A stretch of DNA of 64,000 nucleotides from Homalodisca vitripennis (lineage: Eukaryota > Arthropoda > Insecta > Hemiptera > Cicadellidae). The notes beneath the pieces were generated by a model that had not been told where the DNA came from, searched no databases, and saw nothing but the letters and a program-made list of their open reading frames with translations. The stretch is taken from positions 8,697,501-8,761,500 of the forward strand of contig NC_060207.1 of assembly GCF_021130785.1 (NCBI RefSeq). Reading direction: 5' to 3'. Below are positions 12,496 to 24,909 of this stretch, one piece after another (the first letter of the stretch is position 1; every line of letters starts with the position of its first letter). A program made the translations under genes and the position numbers.

Positions 12496-13000
12496 TACCC
12501 TATATATTTAGAATAAATCTAAATAGGTTAGATTAAAATAACATAAGGTTTGAGCTCTGTGATGCATTGGGTAACATATTTTAAGTCTCGGCGGAGCAAT
12601 TGTTCTTTGTGCATCTATTTCTATTGTAAGCAATTGTTACATATATTCTGTATCAAAAAGGATCGGAATATTACTAATACTCTGATGAAGGCACGGCTTT
12701 TCCTAAAGCTACTGACTTTCGAATGAATGGCTGATACATATCGCAATGACTGTTAACATATAAATAAATATCACGTATGTTTACCCTACCTTCATAGGAA
12801 TCTGCTCAATCAAAAGTAAAGATGCCCGCAAAACCATATGTAAAACAGAAACATAATTAGTTGAGCTTTAGATAAAGAAATAAAAAAAAATAATTATAGA
12901 TTTTTAAAAAAATCCAAAAATTAAAAAAAAACTTGCCCAATATTAACACCAAGCTCAGTGTTGATGAGCTTGCTAGAGACCTCTCAGCTTTGTCACAACC
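12496..13000. other. AT-rich spacer
   Basis: No gene seen. A-runs near 12880-12940 precede the tandem array. Confidence 0.5.
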
Positions 13001-14010
13001 CTAATGTTAGATTGTTCTGTAGACTGTAGTGAACTTACATACGAGGCACGTTCTGCAGTCACGTGATTCTCATAAACAACCATTCTCTTGTAATTACATA
13101 AGCCTCTTCCACTGCAGAGTTTTGTTGAAACACTTACCTCACTTCAAGAACACAATTTAGACTGCTTGTCTGTTGTGAGCTTATATATAACTCCCTCTGT
13201 TGTGTCACAGCCTGGGGTTAGATTGTTCTGTAGACTATAGTGGAGCTTACATACGAGGCACGTTCTGCAGTCACGTGATTCTCATAAACAACTATTCTCT
13301 TGTAATTACATGAGCCTCTTCCACTGCAGAGTTTTGTTGAAACACTTACCTCACATCATGAGCATAATTTAGACGGCTTGTCTGTTCAGAGCTCATATAT
13401 AACTCCCTCTGTTGTGTCACAGCTCCACTATAGATTGTTCTGTAGACTATAGTGGAGCTTACATACGAGGCACGTTCTGCAGTCACGTGATTCTCATAAA
13501 CAACTATTCTCTTGTAATTACATAAGCCTCTTCCACTGCAGAGTTTTGTTGAAACACTTACCTCACTTCAAGAACACAATTTAGACTGCTTGTCTGTTGT
13601 GAGCTTATATATAACTCCCTCTGTTGTGTCACAGCCTGGGGTTAGATTGTTCTGTAGACTATAGTGGAGCTTACATACGAGGCACGTTCTGCAGTCACGT
13701 GATTCTCATAAACAACTATTCTCTTGTAATTACATAAGCCTCTTCCACTGCAGACTTTTGTTGAAACACTTACCTCACTTCAAGAACACAATTTAGACGG
13801 CTTGTCTGTTGTGAGCTTATATATAACTCCCTCTGTTGTGTCACAGCCTGGGGTTAGATTCTTCTGTAGACTATAGTGGAGCTTACATACGAGGCACGTT
13901 CTGCAGTCACGTGATTCTCATAAACAACTATTCCCTTGTAATTACATAAGCCTCTTCCACTGCAGAGTTTTGTTGAAACACTTACCTCACTTCAAGAACA
14001 CAATTTAATC
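13001..14010 (+). repeat. Tandem array, about 4.7 copies of a 212-bp unit
   Basis: The landmark TTAGATTGTTCTGTAGACT recurs at about 13007, 13218, 13642 and, with one change, 13854. In the copy near 13430 the GTTAGATT start is replaced by CTATAGATT. Spacing is 211-212 bases. Every unit contains GCAGTCACGTGATTCTC, with a CACGTG E-box palindrome. The last unit is cut after CACAATTTA. The copies differ by only a few bases each. Confidence 0.92.
13421..13459. repeat. Perfect 13-bp hairpin at a unit junction of the 212-bp array
   Basis: AGCTCCACTATAG (13421-13433) and its exact reverse complement (13447-13459) are separated by 13 bases. Only this junction has the left arm. Other junctions read AGCCTGGGGTTAG instead. 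The left arm looks like an inverted copy of the right. Confidence 0.8.
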
Positions 14011-14880
14011 GGCAAACTTTTCTTTAGTTCTTTTATTTAGGTGATTTGTCTTGTAAACTGTAAAATAATTGTAGATTTCTATCTCAATTCATAAGGAATT
14101 TGATATTTTTGAACTTTCAGTAGCTGAACTGTCTCACTTTTGAACGCCACAAGTATCTGAATCTATATTGCCTTTGGAGGTATCTAAACTCTAGAGGTCT
14201 ATACAGTAAATTCTATTGGCTACATTCAGGGCTGCTATAATAGATGTAATATATTTTTACTTACTGATAGCAGTTTGGCAACAGCCCCTTATACAGTGCT
14301 AGTGTCTAGAGTTCCATCGGCTTCTGGAAGCTTCTTCTCCCAAATCCTTTCCCAGTGAGTGATATGAAATATATGACATTTTAACCCTAAATATACTCCC
14401 TAAATAAGGTAAATTACGATCCAAAACAATATGCAATGTTCTTTCTCAATGAGATGAATTTCCAGGCTAAGAACAACTAAAAGGTTTCAATTTCTTTGTG
14501 ACTTGCAGTATATGGGGATCTATAGTATGTAATTACTACATCATATCGTAAAACTGGCACATTTATGGGGATACACTTTCTACTATATACAATACGTAGT
14601 TTTAAGTTTGAAAATAGCTCATATTATTTACATTTCCGGAATTTTTCGTGAAACGTAGAATATACTTGCTCGGAAAGTTCATCAGCGAGCATTAAAATAA
14701 GGCTTTGCAAAGAATATTGAATATCTTGGTTTAGAAAACCAGCAGATAGATCGAGGTCTGACAACCGTGCCCAGACCAGTGTGTTTGCAAAGCTCTCCAT
14801 CTGTTGCTTACAAAGGCAGGGTAAAATATTAATTTCGATCGGGAAAGGATATTTGTTGTTTTGGTCCTGTTTACTTGCAG
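14011..14880. other. AT-rich spacer
   Basis: No gene, array or element boundary recognised. Confidence 0.5.
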
Positions 14881-15011
14881 GGACCGTTATTGGGGGTGGA
14901 GTGGTGGGGTTCTTACTTCGTTAGAGTCTAATATCGGACCTCTGGTGTGGTTGTGTCACAGTTCCGGTGTTGTTCTGTGACGCCCGGAGCAATATCAGAC
15001 ATTCCGTCCAG
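14881..15011 (+). CDS. Doubtful exon candidate
   Basis: A good acceptor (CCTGTTTACTTGCAG, ending 14880) and a plausible donor (CCAG before GTAGGG at 15012) flank a GC-richer 131-base island. In the second frame it reads DRYWGWSGGVLTSLESNIGP and stops at a TGA near base 100. None of the frames is open through to the donor. It could be a terminal exon ending at that TGA, or a chance combination of splice-like signals. I do not recognise the product. Confidence 0.2.
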
Positions 15012-15720
15012 GTAGGGCAAATGTAAATGTAACGATTACAATATCAATATCACCGACATTTACGATATCACCAACAATGATTCTTTGTTATATATAATTC
15101 ATTTTGTTAAATAAATTAATTCTGTCGTAAATTCGTCTCTATCAAATAACATTACCCGCCAATAGTATACGGAACAGTCTGGGAAAAAGCCTGATCGAAT
15201 ATTATAATCCTGCGCTAAAGAAAGAGCGAATGCTCGGTTGTTTTGTTTCTTTACAAAACACTTTCATCGAACCCACTGTATTCTGGAGTGGCAGTAAACG
15301 TGGTATAATATTGCCCTATTGTTAGATATTGGGTTTCAACTGCTGCGTTATATAATCGTTTCTAATGATAACAATATTGCTCATATATCTAAATTTGTCT
15401 TCTATTTCTTTGACACTCCCACTGTTGAAATAAAATATTAAGAAGGAACATTTAATATTTATTATTTATTTATTATTGACATTTACTCTAAATTCAATGT
15501 GAGTTTTACAGTAGTTAGCAATTCAAACAATTCTTTTTTGACAATATCTTAGAACGACAACGAAATACTTTAAAATATAAGGAAAACTAAAAATTGTAAC
15601 TCTCAAAAGTTAATCACAATTAAAAAAAAATAATTTTTGAATTTTTTCTGACCATTAGTCAAAGAATAAAATGAAACGACTATTTATTCGTCGCATAATT
15701 TGTATCATTTTGTAGAGGTA
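15012..15720. other. AT-rich spacer
   Basis: No feature recognised. Confidence 0.5.
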
Positions 15721-15726
15721 TATAAG

Positions 15727-15835
15727 GTAGAAGTACGCTACACTGCGAGTCGTAACAGGCTTGGCTGAGGTCGCATGTAAAATTTCAAATTTCTAATTAA
15801 TAGCTTATTTTTTCCTCCAGCTGTCCTGCAGACAG
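15727..15835 (+). repeat. Degraded R2-type dispersed repeat
   Basis: GTACGCTACACTGCGAG, then AACAGGCTTGGCTGAGGTCG, then TAAAATTTCAAATTT and CTGCAGACAG parallel the unit amplified at 26.9-27.35 kb (GTGCGCC, then ATCAGGCTTCGCCGAGGTTG, then AAATTTAAAATCT and GAACAGACAG). The splice-acceptor-like CTCCAG at 15815-15820 falls inside this repeat. Confidence 0.4.
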
Positions 15836-16015
15836 GTACACATGAATAGAATCGTAAAAAAGACAGTTGGAGAAAATGACGATCCATATAATTCATTCTT
15901 GTCAATGAAGAAATTTCATCCTAAATTAAAGGCTCACATATGGAATCTTTCTCAACATGCCTTTCCTCATGATGCACTCAGATTTTTGTTCATTGCATTA
16001 CCAGTGTTTGAATAA
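15821..16015 (+). CDS. Candidate 3'-terminal coding exon, product unknown
   Basis: An open frame runs from a strong acceptor-like site (TTATTTTTTCCTCCAG, ending 15820) to a TAA at 16013-16015. It has an in-frame ATG at 15842 that would give 57 residues: it starts MNRIVKKTVGENDD and ends RFLFIALPVFE. The composition is protein-like, with a charged N-terminal half and a hydrophobic close, and no low complexity. About 2.3 kb of UTR-like sequence follows, as expected for a last exon. I cannot assign a family. The acceptor lies in a degraded dispersed repeat, so the exon may start further in (a second AG lies at 15831-15832) or be part of an unrecognised element. No upstream exon in a matching frame was identified. 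Confidence 0.4.
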   Translation: MSCRQVHMNRIVKKTVGENDDPYNSFLSMKKFHPKLKAHIWNLSQHAFPHDALRFLFIALPVFE

Positions 16016-18345
16016 TACATATCTACACATGAAGTAACTATAAAAATTAAGTAGCTGATGGGATAGTTAGACTATATGTGTTAATATGTAACATTTTGAA
16101 TTTCTTATTAGTGTATTGATTTTTTTTATTCTGTGGTTTTTTTGCCATCGTGGTTACCTATAAGGCCAAAATAAAAGTATTTGTTAACGCTCAGCCAAAT
16201 CTCGAACCATTATCGAACTCAGTGGTCCTCGTATAGAAATGAAGCTTCACGCACAATTGTATGCCCAATTCTATAGATCAGTTCGTTTTGGGGATATCAG
16301 CAGACAAACAGACAAATAGATAGACAGACAGACAGACATACATACATAAATGAACTTTTTCAGCTTCACTAAAGCTCAGATAAATAAGCTGCACGTACAT
16401 ATCAATTAAATAATCACAAATTAGTAGTTATGGTCCCAAATGAAGCATTCAATGAAAATAATGTTAAAGGTATTCGATAGACTTGCATGTTGCGTGCAGA
16501 TGATTTGTATACTGTACAATTAGTTCTCATATACATATTACACATAATTTGTAGGTTTCATATATAATAGGTTTCAACTGCTTGAGCATCAACACTTGAA
16601 ATCCATTCATAAAATAAATTTATTTTCATTTAAAAAATTTGGTTAAACTTTTAATAAGGAATAATTGTGACTAGTGGTGTTAAGTTTTAACTCTTTTTAC
16701 ACAAATGTTTGCTTCTTTATATACGTTTTGTGAATGTATATACTGATGTAAAGAGTATGTAATGACCATAATGAGGTCAATCGTTATCAATACTTGATAA
16801 TCTATGCATGTTCAGAATATAATCGTTAAAATTTGGTATTAAGAAATAATAGAAATAATCTAGAATGTGACAAATATGATATAAATTCTTTATAGTTAGT
16901 GTAGATAATGTTTTCCCACATATGTTTACTTTACCAAGGTTTGTTACAATTTGTTATGGGTGTATTTAATCTACCCGTTAATGTATTGTGTGTTTTTAAA
17001 GCATTCATTCACACATTTATATGTAAGAGTAATCAAATGAAGGTTTTATTGTAATGTTACTAATATTGTATAATATTGTGTGCAGTTTTATATATAATTT
17101 TAAGTGGATTTATTTGCAAAGAATGAAAGGGGCGTAGTAGGAAAATTGTATGAGTGAATGAGAATTTAGTGATATGAATGCAAGAGATTTTAGATAACAA
17201 TCAATAACGTTTGATATGCAATGTATTATTGCCACTGAAATAAAACTGATTTTAAATATATTTAAGGTAAATTGTGTTCGTATAAATCTACTATTAAGTA
17301 CACGTTTACTATAAAAATGTGATTTTCCTTTGAATATCTGGATTTATGTAGAGTGAAAGTTTTCCCATTAATAACAATTCTGTATTACATAGTAAAATAT
17401 GTATGATGTGGTATTGAAACTGATGCATTGATCTGTAGAGTAAATAAACTCATGCTTCCTTTTTATTTACGTATTTACTGTTGCTATTGATTTTGTACTT
17501 ATGTAAAACAGTAATTTGTGTACAGGATTAAGTAATTAATCTTAAGAGTGCATAGAGTTTTTTATTTTTACGATCATTTTCTTATATGGTAACTACGTAG
17601 TTTTTCATGTTTTGTGACATGAAAATACCATTGTTTATTACAATACGCCATTTTAGTTACTTAGAATAAGATGAAAAAATATAAATAAATTTACGTAAGG
17701 GTAATATGTATATTGCATTTTAAGTAATGTATTTTGCTTTCTTGCTTACTTTGTGATTAAGTAAGAAGTAAGTAGTTTTAGTGTGATTGTGATGGAAATG
17801 TTCGTTATGAATTCCAACATACTGTAAATTGAAACTGTTATGTATTTCTCTCATAAATGATGCTGTTTTAGAAACATGAATGTTTGAGGCTTCAATTTCC
17901 ACAAAGCCTTTCACACACATGTGTAAGTCGCTTCCATTGTGAATGTATGCATTGTACTGTACAGCTTTTAATGTATCTGTAAATATACGTGCTTAGCAAT
18001 ACATGCTGATCGTGTTTTCCTATCCCCGTATCAATAGTTTTACGTTTTACGCTATCACATTTAAATCTCACTTTTTAAATTAACTGGATTATATAAAATT
18101 AAATCAAAATAAAAGTTAGTTTAATCAAGTTTAATATCTATTTAACAAAGAAAGTAAACGTATTATGTTATGTAAATGCAACTATATGTTTATATAAAAG
18201 TCCACTACTTAAACCAATTTAATTTATATATGTAAATATTTTTATGATAAAAACAATGTTTTGTTTAGAGAACTACTGTCAATATCCAACTCTATTAAAT
18301 TGTGTTATATTTTTGTAAATAAACTTTAAACACTTAACTTCCTGC
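16016..18345 (+). other. Long 3' UTR-like tract
   Basis: T-rich plus strand with few repeats apart from one R1 copy (16185-16370). TGTAAATA, the Pumilio-type recognition word TGTANATA, occurs at 17978, 18231 and 18314. AATAAA-type polyadenylation words occur near 17443 and at 18318-18323. This is the look of a long insect 3' UTR with alternative ends, serving the exon ending at 16015. It is inferred from composition only. Confidence 0.35.
16185..16370 (+). repeat. Dispersed repeat R1 copy
   Basis: This is one of the clearest R1 copies: TTAACGCTCAGCC, then TTATCGAACTCAGTGG, TAGAAATGAAGCTTCA, ATCAGTTCGTTTTGG, GATATC, and a run of GACA (16316-16340). It ends near AAAGCTCAG. It is the same order seen near 32.3 and 40.3 kb. 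Confidence 0.6.
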
Positions 18346-19134
18346 AATCAGGTAGGTAAACCATAATTAATTATATTAACTGTTGTTTCATATACATGTA
18401 AATAAAAATAAATGAGTACAAATTAAAAGTGTAAATAGATAAAAAGGTATATAATTTTGTAAAACAATCGAAAGATGTATACAAATGAAAACAAGAATGT
18501 GTAGAGGAATATAAATTGCTTGGAGAGAATGATAGCTGATATGCGCTTCACACCCACTGGGCCTGCTTTGCACACTTAATAGCTTGTACTCTAATGTTAC
18601 CTATTGTAACTTGAAACCCTATAGCTTAACGTTCCACTATTTCACTAGAAATAATACAACAAATGTTTCTAGTGATAAGGTTCTGAGAAATTCAAACCAC
18701 GTGGTTTATTATTCAGTGTTCATTGTTGGGACAATGATTCCTTTTGTTTGTTACAATATTACAAATAGCTTTAGCTGATCATCGGTTTTTGCATATTATC
18801 ACAACAGCATGCAATATATAATAAGGATTTTGATTATGAAATTCTATAGTGACATATGCATCCGACAATAAATGGGTGATAATGATGAACTATAACCTTT
18901 TGTATAACTCAACAGATTAAAATATAAGGCTATACCTACAGAGAAATATTAGATTATTGATTATTGAAATATTGAAGATGATTGGGAAAACCCAATTGTT
19001 GGCGCATCATATATCATGCATGCGGTGATAAGAGTATTGAACTCAAAAGGTAAGACAGGTTTAGTAATTAAATTGTTATTTTGTTACTCAGTGTAATATT
19101 AAAGTCATAAAATGATAAACTATATTTAAATAAA
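18346..19134. other. AT-rich DNA, nothing recognised
   Basis: Short open frames on both strands near 18.4-18.8 kb are rich in Ile, Tyr and Leu, as expected from AT-rich DNA, and have no motif. Confidence 0.5.
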
Positions 19135-19190
19135 CATATATATATATATATACATTATATATATATATATATACATATATATTTATATAC

Positions 19191-19238
<48 letters not shown>
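19135..19238. repeat. (TA)n microsatellite, interrupted
   Basis: About 100 bases of alternating TA with ACAT and TTATATACAT interruptions. It can form cruciforms and is probably length-variable. Confidence 0.95.
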
Positions 19239-19244
<6 letters not shown>

Positions 19245-19450
19245 TTGGAAATAATCTGTTTGGTAACATTATCCAGAAAATAAATATATTGTATAAGACA
19301 AATATGTAGAAATAGATTTACCTGCCATAAAAACAAAATCTGATACTATAAATAAAAACTAGCCACATTATTGAATAGTTAAAACTAACTAGGATATAAA
19401 ACTTTTATACGTTCCATTCACTTTTGTTGATCATATTATAGGATGTTATT

Positions 19451-19584
19451 GTGGCCGATCCTCCAATTTAACTCTAGCCGAACGCCACACGCCTTGTTAG
19501 GCGAAAGATAAGTGAGGATGTTATGTTCGATCCCTCAGGGTGTCTGTTTCCCTCTCCGCGGACAGAATAAATTTATCCTGTCCT
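19451..19584 (+). mobile_element. tRNA-type SINE, diverged copy
   Basis: A tRNA-like head has a B-box-like TGTTCGATCCC at 19524-19534 and an anticodon-arm-like GCCTTGTTAGGC at 19491-19502. The tail GGACAGAATAA (19560-19570) followed by CCTGTCCT (19577-19584) is shared with the SINE at 49258-49472, where the same two words close the element. The 5' limit is uncertain and no target duplication was found. Confidence 0.5.
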
Positions 19585-19589
19585 GAAGA

Positions 19590-22500
19590 ATAAATTTACG
19601 AATCACTTATCAAATTAGTTGATAACGTCAATAAAATGTTATATTTTAGCACTGACTGCATTAACAGAGTCTCCATACTAACCAGGACCTGGCAATCAAG
19701 AGGAAAAAAACAAGCTGCAGATAGATAAACATGAGTTAATTAGAAAATACTAGTTGGAAAATGAGGTAACACGGTTGTTCGCTTTGTATTATATTGTATA
19801 GTCCAAACCTGAGGGGAAAAGAAAAAATTAAAATAATGAAATAAATCTTTACTGTTCTCAGGACGGACCTAAAGGAAAAAGTATATATGTGGAAAACTTT
19901 TGAAATATGCCACTACAGGGTGCAGAAGTATAGGGTTCTTCTCCGGAAAAATAATTGAAAACTTTGCTTCGAAAACGACGTTTTAAACCTGCTACGCTCT
20001 TGTTTTCGCAAAATAGTATTTTAGTTTAAAATTGTTTTTTGGCAGTTTCTGATGATACTGTAAAGGCTTACAATGTTTAAGCCAACAATTAAGGCTTTTT
20101 AAAGGATTTTCAGTAATTAGTAATGGTCTAATATTCGGTCTGTCCAAAAAATGGCTCACATTAATCGTCCTACTTTTCAGATAATCTAGTAAATTTTAAA
20201 CACAGAAACTTTGCTCTTGTGTCCAAAACATGACCAGTGTTTTCCTGCAAGAGGCAGGTGCGTTTTATGTATTTATTTTAATGTTGACATACAATACCAA
20301 GTTAAAACCTTCGTCAAAGTTTCTTCTGTTTTACAAGTTCCTATTTCAAATTTTTATTTCTTTTGAGAGCTGATTTTATGCCCTTGAGTCAGAGTTTATG
20401 TGTGATGATGTAGCACAGTGGGAATATACCGTTATTCGTATAAACTTCCAAAAGCCTCAATTTTTACTATATTGAAAGAGTTCATTTACTACTTTTGCTG
20501 AATCACAAAATGGTATTCCGAAAAAATTGATTTTACTTTGAAAAGTGTTTATAATTTCCTTTAATGGTAAATATTTTATTTCCGGTCCCCAATCACGGCT
20601 TTATCTTGATAAGGCGTGATTAATGTTATAAATTTGAATTAGATTAACAGTATCAATCAACAGGGAAGGAAAAATTAAAAATTCATAGATTTATAAATAA
20701 ATTTTAAAATATTCAATTCTAAAGACATTCATATTATTTATTTTAAGGAATCTTATAGTTAATATTATACTCAGTTACTAATTGGTTTGGTGATTTTTTA
20801 ACCACACCTCTAGTCATAAACATTTCAATGGCCAATGCTATAAGAGGGTCCAGAGATGGAGATATCTTTGTAAATTATCTGAGGAATGCTTGAAATGTCA
20901 TATAAAAAGGGGTTGCCCTAGAGGTTCGTTTCATATTGAGGGGGAGCATGAATAAGCCATCGATTCTACTGAATAGACTACGTTTTTAGAAATTGACACC
21001 CATCCCCATACGTTTTCTGTTTAGTGAGATAAATGGTCATTTTGACATATAAAATGAAATGAAAAATACCTTTTTGTAGAGGCATACTTAAGGCTGTATA
21101 GTTCTCTGTACCACTCAATATCAAATAAAAAATTACACAACACAAACATATAAAAAAAAACGATGTACACACAAAAACAAAAGTAAGTGAGTAAAACATA
21201 CGAAATAAACGTAACAACTGCGACAAGGGGTGGGTTCAGAAATTGTTTATATAATTAAAATAAATACAGTTAAAGGTTAAAAATTTGTTGAAGTTTCAAA
21301 AAATCTTAAAAAAGAGTTAAAAATATAACTTTCTGCCAAATTGGGAAAATTTGGCAGAAAATTCATAATGTAGATTCAGTTCGATTTTTGTTTATTTAAT
21401 GTGTTTCCATACAATTGATAAATTTCGAGACAAAATTTGTTTTTACACATATTTCAAGAAAAATTTGTTATGAAAAACCTATGCTAGAACTCACCATGAA
21501 ATGTTTTATCAAACAGTATAATTTTATCATTAAGATGAATGTAGAAGTCTATGTTAAGAGAAGAATATAACATGCTGTTTAGTCGCAAACAAATGTTTAC
21601 ATTTTATAATAAAAGTCTTGAAGTGAAGGTAAATTCGGTTAATTCAAACAGTTATCTGGTGCCCTTGTGAAGAAGTAGCCCGTAGTTACAGGCGGCCTTG
21701 GCCTCTTCTCGTCAACACGTACCCTGCAGTAGGAAATTACCCTACTTATATTGTTACTCTCCTTCTACACAGTGTGGAAATTGTTTGGACATTCACTCAG
21801 TTGAGAATTGACAAACATGTCAAATAAGTTACATCGTATGTTCTATTACTAGAGTGGATGTTTTCAAAGTTTTTTTAGGCATTTTGACGTTTTCATTTTT
21901 ACTAAGAAAGTCTTAAATCTTCTTAAATTTATAAAACTTTGGTATACAATATACCAAATAATACGAAATAATGTTATTTAGTCGTCTTGCAGATGCAATT
22001 GTAATCTTTTCTTTGTTTAGCATCTACAGGATAACTTACATGTATAATCTTTCAAAAACACTGGACTAAGGAAGATTTATAAGGTTAATGGGATTTCATG
22101 ATTTCTTCTAAAAAGTATTTATTAGGTTAGGGCGTAAATTCATAACTTTTTAAGTAAAATTAAAAGGTAAATTTAATCAGTGAACTCCATAATGTGTGCC
22201 ATATTTCATTAAATATGCTATTTCGTACTCTAAGCGTACAACTGCTTGTTCATATTGTAGGACAAAACTCCGACGAATTTCACAAACAGGTCAGGTTAAG
22301 GAGGGGAAATGACTTGCAGATCAACTTCTCTTCGGCTGCCATTTCATCTTTGGAACCGCGATGTGATCAATACTGAAGGTACGACTTGCACGAGACTCCC
22401 CATCTCACACTCTCACCATGACGTGTTTATCTGTTCTCGTACCAATCTTCGGTCCACACGCTTATATTGAATTAAATCTAAATATTGTGTTAAAAGAATA

Positions 22501-23040
22501 AAATACTGTTTTTCATTTAGTAAAATATAATTTATTTTTACATTAATATTGCCTGATGTTGGTCTAATATAAATTGTTAAACACTCACTGAAGGACACCC
22601 ACTATTATAAGGACACTTTTTGTTCATTAATATCTATGTGATCAATTTCACCACAGCATAAACTAATCTCAATCTATTCTCGTCACAATACAAGCTTTAA
22701 GAAATACAACTCAAATTAGTAACGGACTATCCACACATGTTATTTTTAACCGAAGGAAACATACTTTAAACTTAATTTGTCCGGTTGATTTATGCATATT
22801 TATAGTGCAAGGAGATTTTGTCTCGAAGATCATAGCAGCTGTAAAAAAATATTAAACAAGATCGAGTAGTTTTTCACTGAATTAACAATCCCTAAATAAA
22901 ACGTCATTATTTTTATAATTTACTTGCAATCAGAATAATAACTTTGTATGAGATGAATCTCCCTAAAGGAAATGAAACAAACAATTATTGAAAATGAAAC
23001 ATCACATGTGATAAGTCAGATCATTGAAAATATCTCATAA
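19590..23040. other. AT-rich DNA, no gene recognised
   Basis: No convincing exon. A GC-richer patch at 22250-22440 holds a 60-codon open frame without a known motif. A perfect hairpin lies at 21330-21360 and is listed separately. Confidence 0.5.
21330..21360. repeat. Perfect 13-bp hairpin
   Basis: TTTCTGCCAAATT (21330-21342), a 5-base loop, then AATTTGGCAGAAA (21348-21360). No T-run on either side suggests a terminator. It is of unknown role. Confidence 0.8.
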
Positions 23041-23290
23041 CCAATGGCGCGGTGTAGCGGGTATAACGGTTATCACAATATAACCGAATTAATCTACGTC
23101 GAGAGTGGCTGCTTGTTGGATGGGTGACCGCTGAGCGATCCTGTCCTTGCAAGCAACCCGCCTGCCCGGTCTTTGGTGGTTGTTCGGAAGTCACCTTTAA
23201 GCCAAAAGCCGTTGGTCCACAGTTTAAGTTTTAGACGGCTTCTTAACTCTAACTTCGCCTGGTAAAGTAGGACATTCTTTACTTATTTAT
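23041..23290 (+). mobile_element. SINE with 5S rRNA-derived head, copy 2
   Basis: It is collinear with the copy at 7071-7310: CCAATGGCGCGGTGTAGCGG, then AACCGAATTAATCTACGTCG, GTTGGATGGGTGACCGCTGA, GCCTGCCCGG, AAGTCACCT, GCCGTTGGTCC, and AACTTCGCCTGGTAAAGTAG. GGATGGGTGACCGC is an exact match to the usual 5S rRNA box C core. The two copies differ at many positions and by small indels, so they come from separate, older insertions. Confidence 0.8.
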
Positions 23291-23915
23291 ATAACAGGAC
23301 ATAAACTGCATTTTCCAGTACTAGATTTAACAGTTGTGTTGAAACGAGGGAAAAATATCGTTCTCAAATAAAACCCCTCGAAGTATAATGAGTAAAATTT
23401 GTTTAATCTATCTGTGAATTTAAAACAGTATAGCTGATTAAGTACATGCGCTTAACTTCTAAATCTAGTGATAAAAATTATATAAAATTCTAACAATTAA
23501 CCTAAATAAGTTTTACATAAATATATTACTTTCAAATATAAGTGATATATTAATAAAACTCAACTGATTGTTGAAGGGGGATTTAGACGGATCATCCGCC
23601 AAAGGGTTATGTTAGTCTGGGCTGCTGTAGTAAAGGGACACAGTGTTGAAAGTAAATGTAAGACAAATAATGGATCTGTTTGTTTCAAATGACACTGGAT
23701 TCAGTGTGGTATTTAAACAAAAATATTTTTGACGCAATATCCAAGATTTACTAGTACCGGTATTCTGTTTCCTCATAGGTAATTGAATTAAAAGAATGTT
23801 TACCACTGCTGTTACTGAAATTAAAATAGTTTATTGAAAAGTACAATTAAAGATTTGTTTATCATTTAGGTTTTGAAGGTAGAACAGCATTGGCTATACA
23901 GTGAAAGGGAAATAC
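23291..23915. other. AT-rich spacer
   Basis: No feature recognised before the transposon boundary. Confidence 0.5.
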
Positions 23916-23919
23916 TATT

Positions 23920-23952
23920 CTGCCCCCATAAGAATAAAAGCCCTAACTCCAA
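23920..23952 (+). repeat. Left terminal inverted repeat of the 2.35-kb transposon
   Basis: About 33 bases, matching the right end with two or three differences and one length change in the A-rich middle. Confidence 0.8.
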
Positions 23953-24162
23953 GAAACAAAACTTTTCAGGAAATGAGGATTACTATTTTTTTACCTGCAT
24001 TAACATTTTAGCACTTTAAAAAAAGGTTTATGCCAAAATGTTATTGATAGACCTAAAAAATATTTATGTTGATGTGAAATTTCATGGATTAATTTTTTTT
24101 AATAGAAAAAGTGGAGTTGGGGCTTTTTTATGTCACAGTTTGTTTGGTCTGGAGGCGCACCC

Positions 24163-24205
24163 TTGAAAAGCCCTAACTCCTTCTTCGGGAGTTAAGGCTT
24201 TTCAT
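24163..24205. repeat. Palindrome of two opposed subterminal motifs
   Basis: GAAAAGCCCTAACTCC and GGGAGTTAAGGCTTTTC face each other across a loop of about 6 bases. Each half is one copy of the transposon's own subterminal word, so this is a head-to-head pair of the presumed binding sites. Confidence 0.75.
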
Positions 24206-24909
24206 CGTCAAAATGGACTTGTTTAGTTGATACACCTAATTGGCATAATCATATTTTTAAATGTTCCTTTAGTGTTAAAACTGCAGTTTAAAGAAACAAA
24301 CCAACCAACAGTAATGTTATTTATTAGAATTTACTCACATAAAACTAATTGAACAAGTACAAAACAAAATATTTATCAAGTAAAAGTTTATTTTTAAATT
24401 TAAAAGCTTGTTAAAAAACAATATATTCCTTTAATCAATGATCAATTTTAATTTGTAAGCTAATTAATAGAAATAAGAAACCTGTCACGTTAATATTTGT
24501 TGACATTAATCAATTTAAAACAGTAAAGTTAACAAGTACATACAAATATTTCAAACTTGTAAAAATAAGTTACTTAAAATGAGAAAAAGTGTTAAATTGT
24601 AGGCGGCCTACTACTAGAAAAAACTAAATATACATTGTTGTGTTTTAGACATGACTTAAATAAAAAGAAATTAGAAGTAATCTATGCACAAACAATGTTT
24701 TTTTTTCTGGCACAAAGTCATTAGAATAGTTTAAATTGTAGACCTATTACACATTTAAGAGATACTGGTGATAAATAAGTCCCCACTTATTACAGTTGAA
24801 ACAGTAATAATAATAATAAGATTAATTGAAAACAAAAACACTTCTGCCATTTATAGGAATTGATCACTATCTACTTTAACTTTTGGCATTAACTTTTGGA
24901 AATTAGTTT

